64,000 nt of DNA from contig NZ_CP082249.1 of assembly GCF_019879105.1 (NCBI RefSeq), positions 62,001-126,000 on the forward strand, read 5' to 3'. Every line of letters starts with the position of its first letter. The first letter of the stretch is position 1. The translations under genes were made by a program, and so were the position numbers. Source of the stretch: Natrinema sp. SYSU A 869 (GTDB lineage: Archaea; Halobacteriota; Halobacteria; Halobacteriales; Natrialbaceae). This document shows, piece after piece, positions 26,601 through 35,214 of the stretch. The notes under the pieces were generated by a model. It saw only the letters and a program-made list of their open reading frames with translations, searched no databases and was not told the origin of the DNA.

Positions 26601-26768
26601 GAGGACGCGCGTGTACTCGTCGAACCGTACGTCCCCCTCACAGGCGGCTCGAAGGTCGGCCGCGAGTGCTCCGCCGACAGCTTCCGGCTCCGCCTCGAGC
26701 GGCGGTTGCTGTCGCTGCTGGTCCCGATCCTCAACCATCGCGTCGGCGCTACTGTCCTCGGCGGCCAT
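23637..26768 (-). CDS. FAD-linked dehydrogenase fused to Fe-S and CCG domains (glycolate/D-lactate dehydrogenase type)
   Basis: About 1043 residues from the ATG at 26768. In order: FAD type-4 domain (LPRGAGSSLAGQTVGPG) and FAD-oxidase C domain to about residue 600; a two-cluster ferredoxin segment (CNGCGTCRQTDGDVMCP and CIGCKGCQSDCPTG); then a CCG (cysteine-rich) domain with HGHCHQTARGA and STCCGMAGSFGYEAEHYEL. This equals bacterial GlcD plus GlcF in one chain, as in Ykg/Dld-type membrane-associated 2-hydroxyacid dehydrogenases that pass electrons to quinone. Lactate or glycolate is the likeliest substrate. Confidence 0.9.
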   Translation of the reverse strand: MAAEDSSADAMVEDRDQQRQQPPLEAEPEAVGGALAADLRAACEGDVRFDEYTRVLYATDGSIYGAQPAGVVFPQDTDDVRDAMRVAADHGAPILPRGAGSSLAGQTVGPGCVVLDLSRHMDGILEIDPDERTAVVQPGVVQDDLDAALEPDGLRFAPDPASSNRATIGGGIGNNSTGAHSVRYGITDAYVDECEVVLADGSLIHTRDVVLDSPEWDRIVSKDDREAEIYRTVRALVEDNATEIEERYPDLKRSVSGYNLQKVIRTDLEGEAATAASENRAGEAREEGERIINLSKLLVGAEGTLGVVVEATLSLVTQPDETALAVYCYDDLLEALAAVPEALKLEASAVELMDREVFRLAAESAEYAEYAEPIPAGTEAALMLEFDSEVVEDLPDAIATATTDLVGSGDAFGSIKAFSPAKQERLWKLRKAAIPLLMSMEGDPKPYPFVEDASVPPEELAEYVAGFQEILENHDTTAAYFAHAGVGTLHIRPVLNLKEDDDVEKMRAIADDVTDLVSEHNGSFSGEHGDGLARTEFNPKLYGPELWRAFKDLKSAFDPDWRMNPGKVVYREDDPTDIREHLRYGPDYASLEPRTTLDFDDEGGFSHLVELCNGCGTCRQTDGDVMCPTYRATEEEIATTRGRANLLRAAISGEIDPEELYGDRFQDEVLDLCIGCKGCQSDCPTGVDLAKLKAEVKHQYHDREGTSLRERLFANVDRLAALGSTFAPIANRATEVPGARTALEKTVGIAAERTLPTFRRETLVDWFEGRDADSVSETRAASPRASGGSRVDPETATAGVVLYPDTDTNYSNPELGKAAVEVLEAAGIRVAILDLGPTGRAAYSTGLLDVAAEQGRALLDELEPFLERGWSVLFVEPSDAAMVVDEYRSLLEDDRAEPLAANAFGVCEYLDEHRLDEELSFDQVETANTQLTFHGHCHQTARGADHHAVGVLRRAGYAVDPVDSTCCGMAGSFGYEAEHYELSAAMGSLLRDKLEESMAERTGGDGDSIVVAPGTSCRTQVGDFAGYDRPSHPVELLARGLSE

Positions 26769-26970
26769 ATGTGGTGTGTGGTCGGTACACACGCAGTTAA
26801 ACCATGATAGTTACTCACACTACATGTGAACTCGGGTCGCGTCGGCTGTCCACTCGACCGGATGGGACGTGGCCCGTTCGAGCGATACTGACCACTGATA
26901 CTGTCTCCGTGACACGACCGGCGATAAAAGTCGAGATCGACTGATTTCGTCGCTTACGCTGCTGACGGGC

Positions 26971-27573
26971 TTACTCGAAGTGGCCGAGACACTTCTCGTA
27001 CTCTTCTTCGGCCTTCTCCCAGTTGACGACGTCGAAGAAGGCGTCGATGAAGTCTCCGCGGTCCGGACCGTAGTCGTAGTAGTAGGAGTGCTCCCAGACG
27101 TCCAGCGCGAGGACGGGGTGGGATCCCCAGAGTGCACCTTGGTCGTGTTTGTCGACCGCGATGTTGCGAAGCTGCTTCGCAACCGGGTCGTATACCAGCA
27201 GCGCCCAGCCGCCGGCGGCACCGGCAGCGGCCTCGAACTCGCCCTTCCAACCCTCGTAGGAACCGAAGTCCTCCTCGATGCGGTCGGCGAGGTCGCCTTC
27301 CGGCTCGCCGCCGCCGTTGGGGGACATGTTCTCCCAAAACAGCGTGTGGAGATAGTGGCCACAGCCGTTGTGGGTGACGTTTTTGAGGGCTCCAGGCGTC
27401 GAGCCGAAGTCGCCCTCCTCACGGTTTTCCGCGAGGGTCTCCTCGGCGGAGTTGAGACCGTTGACATACCCCTGATGGTGGGTGTCGTGATGCCAGGTCA
27501 GTACCTGCTCGGATAGAGCCGGTTCGAGCGCGTCGTAATCGTACGGCAGTGGTGGAAGTTCCTGATCAGCCAT
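26971..27573 (-). CDS. sod: Superoxide dismutase (Mn/Fe family)
   Basis: The product has 200 residues from the ATG at 27573, preceded by GAGGTG about 8 bases upstream. Metal ligands are visible: His in TWHHDTHHQGYV, His in GHYLHTLFW, then Asp and His in LDVWEHSYYYDYG. Residues of the haloarchaeal Mn enzyme (GGWALLVYDP) and a strongly acidic surface fit a cytoplasmic Mn-SOD that converts superoxide to peroxide and oxygen. The gene appears monocistronic. Confidence 0.95.
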   Translation of the reverse strand: MADQELPPLPYDYDALEPALSEQVLTWHHDTHHQGYVNGLNSAEETLAENREEGDFGSTPGALKNVTHNGCGHYLHTLFWENMSPNGGGEPEGDLADRIEEDFGSYEGWKGEFEAAAGAAGGWALLVYDPVAKQLRNIAVDKHDQGALWGSHPVLALDVWEHSYYYDYGPDRGDFIDAFFDVVNWEKAEEEYEKCLGHFE

Positions 27574-27790
27574 AGTATGCACCTCACGTTCTGTATCGGT
27601 ATCTCGCCTGTTAAGTTTTGAGGAGTGAGACGATATCACACCTCATAAAGACACGGCCGTCCCGTCTCGCGATTTACCGACACTTCAGTGGACCAACCAC
27701 GGACTGAGTATTAAATCTTTCAGCAACCCCAATCGGTATCGACCACCGTCGCGTGACCGCTGCTACGACGATAGTACCGCTCTTCTCGAA

Positions 27791-28198
27791 TTACTCGAAT
27801 TCCTTGTGATGTGCGTGCTCGAGCCATTCCTCGAGCGACGGTTGGCTCCAGTACCGAACCGTCTCGCTACGCCGATCTTGTTCGAGAACTCCCGCATCCT
27901 CGAGTTTCGGCAGGTGGATGTGTTGGAGTTCCATCTGGACCTCGGCTTGCTGGTCCGGCGAGTCGTGGCCGGCCGTCAAACTCGCGGTCGACTCCTCGTC
28001 CGCGTCGCCACGCACCGTCACCTCCTCGAGGGTGATAACGCTCTCGGTGAGGTCTTCAATCGTTGCGACACCATCCGACTGATCGTTGAGATAGTAGAGG
28101 ACGTATCGTCGTCGACTGTTCGAAAGCAGATCGAAAACGAGGTCCAGCGACGGCGTCACGTCCGCTGTCAACGTGGCCGCTCCCTCCGTTTCACGCAT
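27791..28198 (-). CDS. DUF7344-type winged-helix protein
   Basis: About 135 residues from the ATG at 28198. The haloarchaeal DUF7344 wHTH is recognised from LDLVFDLLSNSRRRYVLYYL at the N-terminus and HLPKLEDAGVLEQDRRSETV before the wing. Acidic residues separate the two. Likely a small DNA-binding regulator; no target is evident and no operon partner is nearby. Confidence 0.8.
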   Translation of the reverse strand: MRETEGAATLTADVTPSLDLVFDLLSNSRRRYVLYYLNDQSDGVATIEDLTESVITLEEVTVRGDADEESTASLTAGHDSPDQQAEVQMELQHIHLPKLEDAGVLEQDRRSETVRYWSQPSLEEWLEHAHHKEFE

Positions 28199-28705
28199 CC
28201 ACAAACCACCTACCGTGTGTTACCATTCGAAACCACCACGGATCCCTTCAACAGCCGTCACATTAGACCTTACGTCTCCCTAGAAAATACCTGTGTTAAA
28301 TATTACACTATCTCGACGATCCTAACGGATAGGTTTCACAGATACTACCGCTAAAGCCGTAAAGCGGTACGTAGCTGAATTTCAACGAAGCGGGCAACGG
28401 GGAGACGGCATCGAATACTCACGATTTGGACCGCTGCTCAGTCTGACTAGTCCAGCATCTGTCGAAACGGTTCGTTTCATTCCGAATCCAAGTCGGCGTA
28501 TGTTTCGGATTGAGAAATCGACCGCTGCCTCGTCTCGAACACGGAGCAGAGTCCGATGGAGTGGCAGACGATCGGCCGCGAGAGATCGGTCGCAGCGTTC
28601 CCACTCTCGAATTGAGTCCGTTGAGAAGAATCGATGGAGCGAATCATCCTCGTCACAACGCAGCCCGGTGACGTCCGAACCGTTACCGTGGGTGCGTCGA
28701 GGGAG
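28199..28705. other. Intergenic region with no supported gene
   Basis: The first 120 bases are AT-rich and should carry the promoter of the DUF7344 gene. The remainder has GC content near coding DNA and a minus-strand stretch without stops (about 28390-28690) but with no good start, no SD and no family match, so it is not called. Confidence 0.4.
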
Positions 28706-29170
28706 TTATTCGTAGAGCCACTCAGCGTCGTGCTGATCGTAGTCGATCAGCTCGTCGTCGTCGAAGTGGATTCCGATTTCGCGTTCATTCGCGCCCTCGT
28801 CCTCGTGGTCGGCGGCGTGAACGACGTTCCGACCGAGATCGAGCGCATAGTCGCCCCGGATCGTCCCGGGGTCGGCCTCGAGCGGGTCGGTTTCACCGAT
28901 CATCTGGCGGACCTGTCGGGTCACGTCCTGGCCCTCCCAGACCATCGGGACGACCGGTCCCGAGGTGATAAAGTCTACGAGGCCGTCATAGAACGGCTTG
29001 TCCTCGTGTTCGCTGTAGTGCTCTTCCGCTCGTGCACGGGGCATGTTCTCGACCTTGATACCGACGAGCTTGAGCCCGCGGTCCTCAAGTCGAGAGACGA
29101 CTTCGCCCACCAGTCCGCGCCCGAAGGCGTCGGGCTTGACCATCACGAAGGTGCGTTCGTGATCGCTCAT
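28706..29170 (-). CDS. ndk: Nucleoside diphosphate kinase
   Basis: This 154-residue protein equilibrates NTP pools by a phospho-His intermediate. FVMVKPDAFGRGLVGEV and the active-site region GRNVVHAADHEDEGANEREI are present; the usual NxxHGSD is NVVHAAD here, keeping the catalytic His. It is last in the L7Ae-S28e-L24e-Ndk operon, overlapping the L24e stop by 4 bases. Confidence 0.95.
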   Translation of the reverse strand: MSDHERTFVMVKPDAFGRGLVGEVVSRLEDRGLKLVGIKVENMPRARAEEHYSEHEDKPFYDGLVDFITSGPVVPMVWEGQDVTRQVRQMIGETDPLEADPGTIRGDYALDLGRNVVHAADHEDEGANEREIGIHFDDDELIDYDQHDAEWLYE

Positions 29171-29526
29171 GCTTCTTCGGCCTCGGACTCCTCGGTCTCG
29201 TCGACGGTTTCGTCCCCGGCGGGCACGTCTTCCTCGTCGTCGTCGACGGCTTCGGCTTCCGTCTCAAGGTCCTCGTCTTCGCCGGCCTCGACCTGCTCGG
29301 TCTGGTCGGCTTCCTCGTCGGAAGGCGTGTCGGCCTGTGTGGGACCCTTGCCGCGACGACCTTCTTCGGTCCACTCGAGGTCGCGCGGTTCGCGCCCGAG
29401 CTTGAAGTTTTTCTCCGCCTTGGAGTCGACGAAGTGGAGCACGGTGCCGTCCGTCTGGACGTACATGATGCCCGTGCCGGGTTCGATCTCTTCGCCCGTG
29501 TAGTCGCAGGTTCGTTTCTCGACCAT
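29167..29526 (-). CDS. rpl24e: Ribosomal protein L24e with long acidic tail
   Basis: The product has 119 residues, of which the first about 64 are the zinc-ribbon L24e (RTCDYTGEEIEPGTGIMYVQ, LHFVDSKAEKNFKLGREP). The rest is an about 55-residue tail dominated by Glu and Asp (EDLETEAEAVDDDEEDV). Most haloarchaeal L24e proteins stop near residue 60. The tail does not resemble any domain. The start overlaps the S28e stop by one base (TAATG). Confidence 0.93.
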   Translation of the reverse strand: MVEKRTCDYTGEEIEPGTGIMYVQTDGTVLHFVDSKAEKNFKLGREPRDLEWTEEGRRGKGPTQADTPSDEEADQTEQVEAGEDEDLETEAEAVDDDEEDVPAGDETVDETEESEAEEA

Positions 29527-29750
29527 TATTGTCCTCCGATGGAGTCGGCCTCGCGGGCGGTCTCGCGGAGCTGGAGTACGTCTCCTTCGCGGACCGGCCC
29601 GAGGCAGTTACGGGTGATGATGCGTCCCTGGTTCTCGCCCTCCTTGATTCGGCATTTGACCTGCATGGCTTCGCCGTGCATGCCGGTCTTGCCGACGATC
29701 TCGATGACCTCGGCGGGCGTAGAGCCGCTTTCTTCCTCTTCAGCACTCAT
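29526..29750 (-). CDS. rps28e: Ribosomal protein S28e
   Basis: A 74-residue small-subunit protein with OB fold: [20 protein letters not shown] and [18 protein letters not shown] are the family core, preceded by an acidic N-terminal stretch. Second gene of the L7Ae operon, 11 bases after the L7Ae stop. Confidence 0.95.
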   Translation of the reverse strand: MSAEEEESGSTPAEVIEIVGKTGMHGEAMQVKCRIKEGENQGRIITRNCLGPVREGDVLQLRETAREADSIGGQ

Positions 29751-29761
29751 CTCTGATCACC

Positions 29762-30124
29762 TCAGTCGAGGTCCTCGACCTTATCGGCGATGTCCTCGAC
29801 GTCATCTTCCGCCTCGCCGGCATCGACGACCGCCGCGGCGGCCGAGCCGACCTCGAGGCCGGCTGCGTGGCCGACGTCGTCCTGCGTCTCGATGAAGACG
29901 ACGGGAATTCCCTTTTCCTCGGCGAGTTCGGGGAGATGCATGACGATCTCCTCCGGGGAGACGTCCTCGGCGACGTAGACGAGCTCGGCGTTGCCGCGCT
30001 CGATCGCCTTTGTGGTTTCGTTCGTTCCTTTCTTTACTCGGCCTGTGTCTCGTGCGACCTCGAGCGCTTCGAGAGCGTCGTCAGCGAGGTCGGCTGGGAT
30101 GTCGGTGGTTACGTAAACTGACAT
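29762..30124 (-). CDS. rpl7ae: Ribosomal protein L7Ae, kink-turn RNA binder
   Basis: This 120-residue protein binds kink-turns in 23S rRNA, box C/D and H/ACA guide RNAs and RNase P. The signature [20 protein letters not shown] followed by [11 protein letters not shown] is complete. The start is the ATG at 30124, with GGAG and AGGTGA just upstream; the open frame above it is leader sequence. It heads the operon S28e-L24e-Ndk. The leader can form a structure enclosing the ribosome binding site (see the regulatory entry). Confidence 0.96.
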   Translation of the reverse strand: MSVYVTTDIPADLADDALEALEVARDTGRVKKGTNETTKAIERGNAELVYVAEDVSPEEIVMHLPELAEEKGIPVVFIETQDDVGHAAGLEVGSAAAAVVDAGEAEDDVEDIADKVEDLD

Positions 30125-30125
30125 T

Positions 30126-30237
30126 GGTTGTTCACCTCTCCTACACGTGGGCTCGCGCTCCCCTGCCGTCCGGGCACTGGGTGCCCGTGCCGGGCCGATC
30201 CCGGCGGAGTCCTGTAAAGCTAGGAGCATCATCAACC
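30126..30237 (-). promoter_or_regulatory. L7Ae mRNA leader, possible self-regulatory fold
   Basis: On the minus strand, GGTTG (30237-30233) can pair with CAACC (30130-30126) just before the start codon, and CTCCTA (30226-30221) with TAGGAG (30143-30138). The internal loop between the two stems has ATGATG on one side and AGGTGAA on the other, and contains part of the ribosome binding site. GC hairpins (GGGCACTGGGTGCCC) fill the apical part. L7Ae is known to control its own mRNA in other archaea through a kink-turn; this loop resembles one but does not fit the consensus exactly. Confidence 0.4.
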
Positions 30238-30271
30238 CCGCGTAGGGTGTACACTCGAATAGCGTTGCCCC

Positions 30272-30278
30272 CCTTAAA
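30272..30278 (-). promoter_or_regulatory. TATA box of the L7Ae operon
   Basis: TTTTAAG on the minus strand; a start about 25 bases downstream (near 30250) would give a leader of about 125 bases, long for haloarchaea, where leaderless mRNAs dominate. Confidence 0.5.
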
Positions 30279-30406
30279 AGCGTGTTCAAACGTACGAAGC
30301 CGTGCGATCGATACCCATAGACGGATCGATCGGAGCGAACGCGGTTTCGGAGACGACCGCGCCGGGTATCCACAGATATATTTCGATTCCGACAGATAAG
30401 GGGCGT

Positions 30407-31447
30407 ATGCCCCGACGCTCCCGCCGTGCCCTCCTCGCAGCGGCCGTGACCGGATTCGCCGGTGTCGCTGCCGGTTGTGGTGCTCCCTCTAACAGTTCAC
30501 GGACGGCCGAGTCCCCCGCGCGGCGACTGCGAGGAAAATCAATCTTCGTCGCCGACGCCGTCACGATACGAGTCGACGACGTCAGGCGGGTTAACGACCC
30601 GACCGATGCCGATCTCGCCGTCTTCGCTGCGACCGAGGATGAGGAGACAGTGAGATCGGCGCTCGCAGCGGAGACGATCGTTGCCGTCGTCGGCGAAGAC
30701 GCCCGGTTGACGGTCGAACGGGCGTGTGACGCAGACGGACGGTCGTACGGATTCTGCAGTGATAGCTGGAGTGCCGACATGAACGTGGTCGCCGCCGTTC
30801 CCCACTCGACACGCCTCGAGACGCATGTCTACACCGACGTTTCCGTCCCGGACGAACTCCCATGGGCACTCGGTGAAACGTTCTCGACAGGCGGTAGCGA
30901 CTGTGCCGGAATTGATTCGTTGGCCGCTGTTCCGGCGAACGCCGCCGACTCGCTGACTCCCGTTGGGGCCTCGCGAATCCGAAGTCGGACCCGGCCCGGC
31001 GGATTCGATCGGTGGGACCGCGTTCAGGTGGCGACCGGGCCCAAGCGCGCGTGGCTCGTTCTCGAGACGACGGCGACTATCGTCGGCGGTCGCGACGGGT
31101 TCGACGCCGATACCGTCCGACTCGTCGATCACTTCGATCAGCGACTCGAGGGCGTCGATACCGCCGCGCATCCGGCCGATAAGGTCGAGATCCGAACTCG
31201 AGGCGACCGCTCCGAGGACGCGGCGGACCACTCGTTTCACCCCACGAGTGATGCGGCCCACCGATCGTTCACCGCGTGCCAGCGGGCCGTCGTGACCGTG
31301 CCCGAACTCCCCGAACCGTTCTCGTACACGGCGAACGGCCGGTTCCGATGGCGAAATCCGGGGTTCTTCGACGACGATCACTGGCACCATCACACCCCCG
31401 GGCAAGCAATGTGGTATCTACGTCCGTCGGATCCGTTTCGCCGATAG
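30407..31447 (+). CDS. Tat lipoprotein of unknown function
   Basis: About 346 residues from the ATG at 30407. It opens with a twin-arginine signal ([18 protein letters not shown]) and a lipobox ending AAGC, with the lipid-anchored Cys at residue 24. The mature part has repeated [15 protein letters not shown]-like segments, no cofactor motif and scattered Cys/Trp. No family is recognised beyond haloarchaeal conserved proteins. It lies on the plus strand, divergent from L7Ae and just upstream of tmcA. Confidence 0.7.
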   Translation: MPRRSRRALLAAAVTGFAGVAAGCGAPSNSSRTAESPARRLRGKSIFVADAVTIRVDDVRRVNDPTDADLAVFAATEDEETVRSALAAETIVAVVGEDARLTVERACDADGRSYGFCSDSWSADMNVVAAVPHSTRLETHVYTDVSVPDELPWALGETFSTGGSDCAGIDSLAAVPANAADSLTPVGASRIRSRTRPGGFDRWDRVQVATGPKRAWLVLETTATIVGGRDGFDADTVRLVDHFDQRLEGVDTAAHPADKVEIRTRGDRSEDAADHSFHPTSDAAHRSFTACQRAVVTVPELPEPFSYTANGRFRWRNPGFFDDDHWHHHTPGQAMWYLRPSDPFRR

Positions 31448-31517
31448 CCGTCCTCGACTTTCGGTCCGGTCGTCGGCGTTCCGTGGCCTATTACTCTCGA
31501 GGACCCAAGCCGAACAC

Positions 31518-33824
31518 ATGGATGTCGATGCCGTCGGCCTCGCCGAGTCACTCCGCGAGGAAGCCCAACGGGTCAACGAACGCCGGCTACTCGTTCTCGC
31601 CGGCGACCGCGAGCGCGGATACGACGCCCTCGAGTCGATTCTCGATGCTCTCTCGGTGCCGATCACTGGTACGACGCTGGTCGGTCCCGACAACAGACTC
31701 CGCTGCGAACAGTTCTCACAGGTCAACGCGAGCGAGCTCCTCGGGACGACACGGGATGTGATTGCCGTCGATGTCCACGACGGTCTCCAGCCGAACGCGC
31801 TCGGCAAAGTCACCGGCGCGGTTGACGGTGGCGGCCTGCTCGTTTTGCTGACGCCGGCTCTCGAGGCGTGGCCGGACCGCCGCGGCGCGTTCGACGAATC
31901 GCTCGCCATCCCACCGTTCGAACTGGACGACGTCACCAGCCGATTCAAACGCCGCCTCGTCGGGACGCTGCGGGCACACCGCGGCATCGCGATCGTCGAC
32001 CTCGAGACCGATCGACTCGAGGCCGATGGGCTGACCGATCCAGCCCCGCGGCTGGCAACGGATACCCCGACTCCGCCCCCGGACCACCGATTTCCGGTCG
32101 CCGCCTACGAGGCCTGTCTCACGGCCGATCAGGTCGACGCCGTCGCCGCTTTCGAGTCGCTTCGTGAGGCCGAACAGGCCGTTGTGCTCGAGGCCGATCG
32201 CGGCCGCGGCAAATCAAGCGCTGCCGGGCTGGCCGCGGGAGCGTTCGCTCTCGACGGCGAGAACGTCCTGGTAACCGCTCCTGACGCCCGAAACGCGGCG
32301 GAACTGTTCGATCGGGCGGGGGAACTCTGCGAGGCGCTCGAGGGCGACGGTGCGACCGTCGGACCCCATCGGATCGAGACAGCCGCCGGTGGCTCGATCG
32401 AATTCCTCGAGCCGACCGCGGCCATCAAAAGCCTCGAGTCAGCGGACGTCGTCATCGTCGACGAGGCCGCGGCGCTGCCGGTCGCGACGCTCGAGTCGTT
32501 ACTCGCGGCGGATCGGGTCGCCTTCGCGACGACGATCCACGGCTATGAGGGCGCAGGGCGGGGCTTTTCGGTCCGCTTCCGGGATCGGCTCTCGGAGAGT
32601 GATCACGCGGTGACCGACTGCACGCTCGTCGAGCCGATCCGCTACGCAGCGGGCGACCCCGTTGAGGTGTGGGCCTTCCGGGCACTGTTGCTCGATGCTC
32701 GCCCACCGGTCGAACCGCTCGTGGCCGACGCGACGCCTGAGACGGTCACATATCGGCGACTCGAGCCCGACGACCTCCTCGCTGACGACCGATTGCTTCG
32801 CGAGGCATTCGGCCTGCTCGTCATCGCACACTACCGGACTGAGCCGAACGACCTCGCGCGCTTGCTCGACGCACCCAATCTCGCGGCGCGCGCGTTACTC
32901 CACGACGGCCACGTCGTCAGCGTCGCCCTGCTCGCTCGCGAGGGGGACCTGCCCGCCGACACTCGTGCGATGATGTACGAGGGCGGCCGCGTCCGCGGTA
33001 ACATGCTCCCGGACGTGCTGACGAGCCAGTTACGCGACGAGGCGGCGAGCGAACCCGTCGGCCGTCGCGTCGTCCGGATCGCGACCCATCACGCGGCCCG
33101 CTCGCGCGGGCTCGGCTCACGCCTCCTCGAGCGCATCCGCGAGGAGTTCGCCGATGGCGAGACGCCCCGCGTCTCGAACGACGAACGGGACCGACGGTCC
33201 CGTGAGCGAGTCGACTGGCTCGGCACCGGCTTCGGCGCGACGCCCGGCCTCCTCGAGTTCTGGCGCGAGAACGGCTATCGGACGGTCCACGTCTCGACGA
33301 CCCGCAACGACGCCAGCGGCGAGTACTCCGCACTCATGCTCGCGCCGATGACCGACGACGGTCAGGCACTCCACGAACGCCACGCCGACTGGTTCGCCCG
33401 CCGGTTCGCCGCACTCAGTTCGGACGCACTCGACGACCTCGCACCCGACGTCGCTCGAGCGCTCCTCCGAACCGTCGACGCCGATGCTGGACCACCCCTC
33501 GAGTTGACGGACCACGAGTGGCAGGTCGTCGCCGGTGCGGCCTACGGCCCGGGACTGTTCGACGTCGATCCCGGACCGTTCAGGGACCTCGTCGTCCGAT
33601 ACCTCGTCGACGACCCCGAGACCGTCGCCCTGACGGACCGCGAGGAACGATTGCTCGTCCTGCGAGCCCTCCAAGGCTACGACTGGGAGACGGTCGCGGA
33701 CCGACTCGAGTACCCGTCATCGGGCCAGTGCATGCGATCGATCGGCGACGCGTTCTGCCCGCTAGTCGACCACTACGGAACGGACGCGGCGCTCGAGGTT
33801 CGGGAGCGATTCGCCGACGACTGA
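31518..33824 (+). CDS. tmcA: tRNA(Met) cytidine acetyltransferase TmcA
   Basis: This 768-residue enzyme forms N4-acetylcytidine in tRNA and, in some archaea, widely in rRNA, using ATP and acetyl-CoA. The N-terminal DUF1726 domain (RRLLVLAGDRERGY) is followed by the RecD-like ATPase with Walker A ADRGRGKSSAAGL at about residue 228 and Walker B VIVDEAAALPV. The GNAT acetyltransferase part (RRVVRIATHHAARSRGLGSR) and C-terminal tRNA-binding tail complete it. Length is full for the family. Confidence 0.95.
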   Translation: MDVDAVGLAESLREEAQRVNERRLLVLAGDRERGYDALESILDALSVPITGTTLVGPDNRLRCEQFSQVNASELLGTTRDVIAVDVHDGLQPNALGKVTGAVDGGGLLVLLTPALEAWPDRRGAFDESLAIPPFELDDVTSRFKRRLVGTLRAHRGIAIVDLETDRLEADGLTDPAPRLATDTPTPPPDHRFPVAAYEACLTADQVDAVAAFESLREAEQAVVLEADRGRGKSSAAGLAAGAFALDGENVLVTAPDARNAAELFDRAGELCEALEGDGATVGPHRIETAAGGSIEFLEPTAAIKSLESADVVIVDEAAALPVATLESLLAADRVAFATTIHGYEGAGRGFSVRFRDRLSESDHAVTDCTLVEPIRYAAGDPVEVWAFRALLLDARPPVEPLVADATPETVTYRRLEPDDLLADDRLLREAFGLLVIAHYRTEPNDLARLLDAPNLAARALLHDGHVVSVALLAREGDLPADTRAMMYEGGRVRGNMLPDVLTSQLRDEAASEPVGRRVVRIATHHAARSRGLGSRLLERIREEFADGETPRVSNDERDRRSRERVDWLGTGFGATPGLLEFWRENGYRTVHVSTTRNDASGEYSALMLAPMTDDGQALHERHADWFARRFAALSSDALDDLAPDVARALLRTVDADAGPPLELTDHEWQVVAGAAYGPGLFDVDPGPFRDLVVRYLVDDPETVALTDREERLLVLRALQGYDWETVADRLEYPSSGQCMRSIGDAFCPLVDHYGTDAALEVRERFADD

Positions 33825-33866
33825 TCTCGTTTGCTCGACTCAGAGTATTGAGACTCGAGAAGCGCC

Positions 33867-34607
33867 TCAGAACAGCCGTCGAAGAAGTCCCTCCGGAGCC
33901 AGATCCAGCACCCACGCGATGGCCCGCCATCGCCGCGTCACATAGGCGTGACTCCGCTCTTTGCGGATCGCTCGAGCGATCTGCTCGGCCGCCGTCTCGG
34001 GCGAACACTCCCAGAATCCGCCCAGCGAGAGCTTGGTGTCGACGAACCCCGGCTCGATGGTCGTGATCGCCACGTCGGCATCGCGATCGGTCTGCCGATA
34101 GCGAAGGCCCTCGAGATACGTCGAGACGTAGGCCTTGGAGGCGTTGTACGCCGGCGCGTCGCCGTTGCCGATGTGAGCCGCGACCGAAGAGATTCCCACG
34201 AGATGACCACCGTCTTCGTTCGCATGATCGGCCTTCCACTCGAAGTACTCCATCGCCGCCGTTGCGATGGTGGTAAAGCCGCCCACGTTGACGTCGATTG
34301 TCTGCCGTTCGGGCTCCCACTCGAGGTCCCGGTTGACGGTCGCGACCCCAGCGCTGATGACGACGAGATCGACCGCGGACATCGCCTCGGTGAGTTCGAA
34401 AAAGCCGTCTCGAGCGTCCTCGGGTTCCGTGACGTCCATCGTCGCGACGTATGATTTGGTCGGCAGTTCCGCGCCGATCTCTCGCATTCGCTCCGTTCGC
34501 CGTGCTGTCAGACCGATCTCGTAGCCGTCCGCTGCGAGTCGGCGGGCCAGCGCTTCACCGATACCCGACGATGCGCCGACGATGATCGCGCCGCGCTGGT
34601 GGGTCAT
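33867..34607 (-). CDS. Short-chain dehydrogenase/reductase
   Basis: About 246 residues from the ATG at 34607. The cofactor motif GASSGIGEALARRLA, the NAG-like VISAGVA, the catalytic Ser in GISSVA and YNASK with Tyr and Lys are all present. The loop after the first Rossmann strand (LTARRTERM) suggests NADP preference. The substrate is unknown. It is divergent from the DUF456 gene. Confidence 0.9.
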   Translation of the reverse strand: MTHQRGAIIVGASSGIGEALARRLAADGYEIGLTARRTERMREIGAELPTKSYVATMDVTEPEDARDGFFELTEAMSAVDLVVISAGVATVNRDLEWEPERQTIDVNVGGFTTIATAAMEYFEWKADHANEDGGHLVGISSVAAHIGNGDAPAYNASKAYVSTYLEGLRYRQTDRDADVAITTIEPGFVDTKLSLGGFWECSPETAAEQIARAIRKERSHAYVTRRWRAIAWVLDLAPEGLLRRLF

Positions 34608-34685
34608 ACCCCACACGTTCGGTGCACCACACCTAACGCTACTGAAGGCGGTACGCCTTTGCCTCGGTCCGTCGTCGCCACCGAT

Positions 34686-35171
34686 ATGGTCGATGTCGTT
34701 CTCGTCGTCGCCGTCACGTTGCTCGTGGGTGCAATCGTCGGCGCAGCCGTCCCGATGGTGCCGAGCGGTCTCCTCTCGCTGGCCGGACTCGGCGTCTACT
34801 GGTGGGGTTCTGGATTCGCCGACCTGAGCGCCCTCACCTTTGCTGTCCTCGTCTTCATCGCCGTCGTCACCGCACTCGTCGAGTTCTTCGGCGGCTCGAT
34901 CGCCGCACGCGCAGGCGGCGCATCGTGGTTGACGACGGCTGTCGCCGCTGTCGTCGGGATCGTCCTCATGCTCGTCACCGGCCCGCTGGGGCTGCTCGCC
35001 GGTCTCTTCGGCACCGTCTTCGTCCTCGAGTTCGTCCGAAAGGGGGAACTCGAGGGGAGCGCACGCTCGGCAGTCTACACGACCGTCGGGACCCTCGCGT
35101 CGACGGCGGTCCAGGTCCTGCTGACGGCGTCGATCCTGCTCGGGTTCGTCGTGGCCGTCTTCCTGCTCTGA
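34686..35171 (+). CDS. DUF456-family membrane protein
   Basis: About 161 residues from the ATG at 34686, with about five hydrophobic helices (VVLVVAVTLLVGAIVGAAVP, LTFAVLVFIAVVTALVEFF). The glycine-rich loop GGSIAARAGGASWLTTAVAA is typical of DUF456, a predicted membrane family of unknown function. The upstream longer frame is unsupported. Confidence 0.85.
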   Translation: MVDVVLVVAVTLLVGAIVGAAVPMVPSGLLSLAGLGVYWWGSGFADLSALTFAVLVFIAVVTALVEFFGGSIAARAGGASWLTTAVAAVVGIVLMLVTGPLGLLAGLFGTVFVLEFVRKGELEGSARSAVYTTVGTLASTAVQVLLTASILLGFVVAVFLL

Positions 35172-35214
35172 TCACCGGAAAGACTGAATCCGTGGGTGCA
35201 GTTCACACGAATGA

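Noticed and set aside
28390-28690. Stop-free minus-strand stretch upstream of ndk's 3' neighbourhood
   Set aside because: Lacks a suitable start codon and SD and resembles no protein; stop-free runs are common at this GC content.
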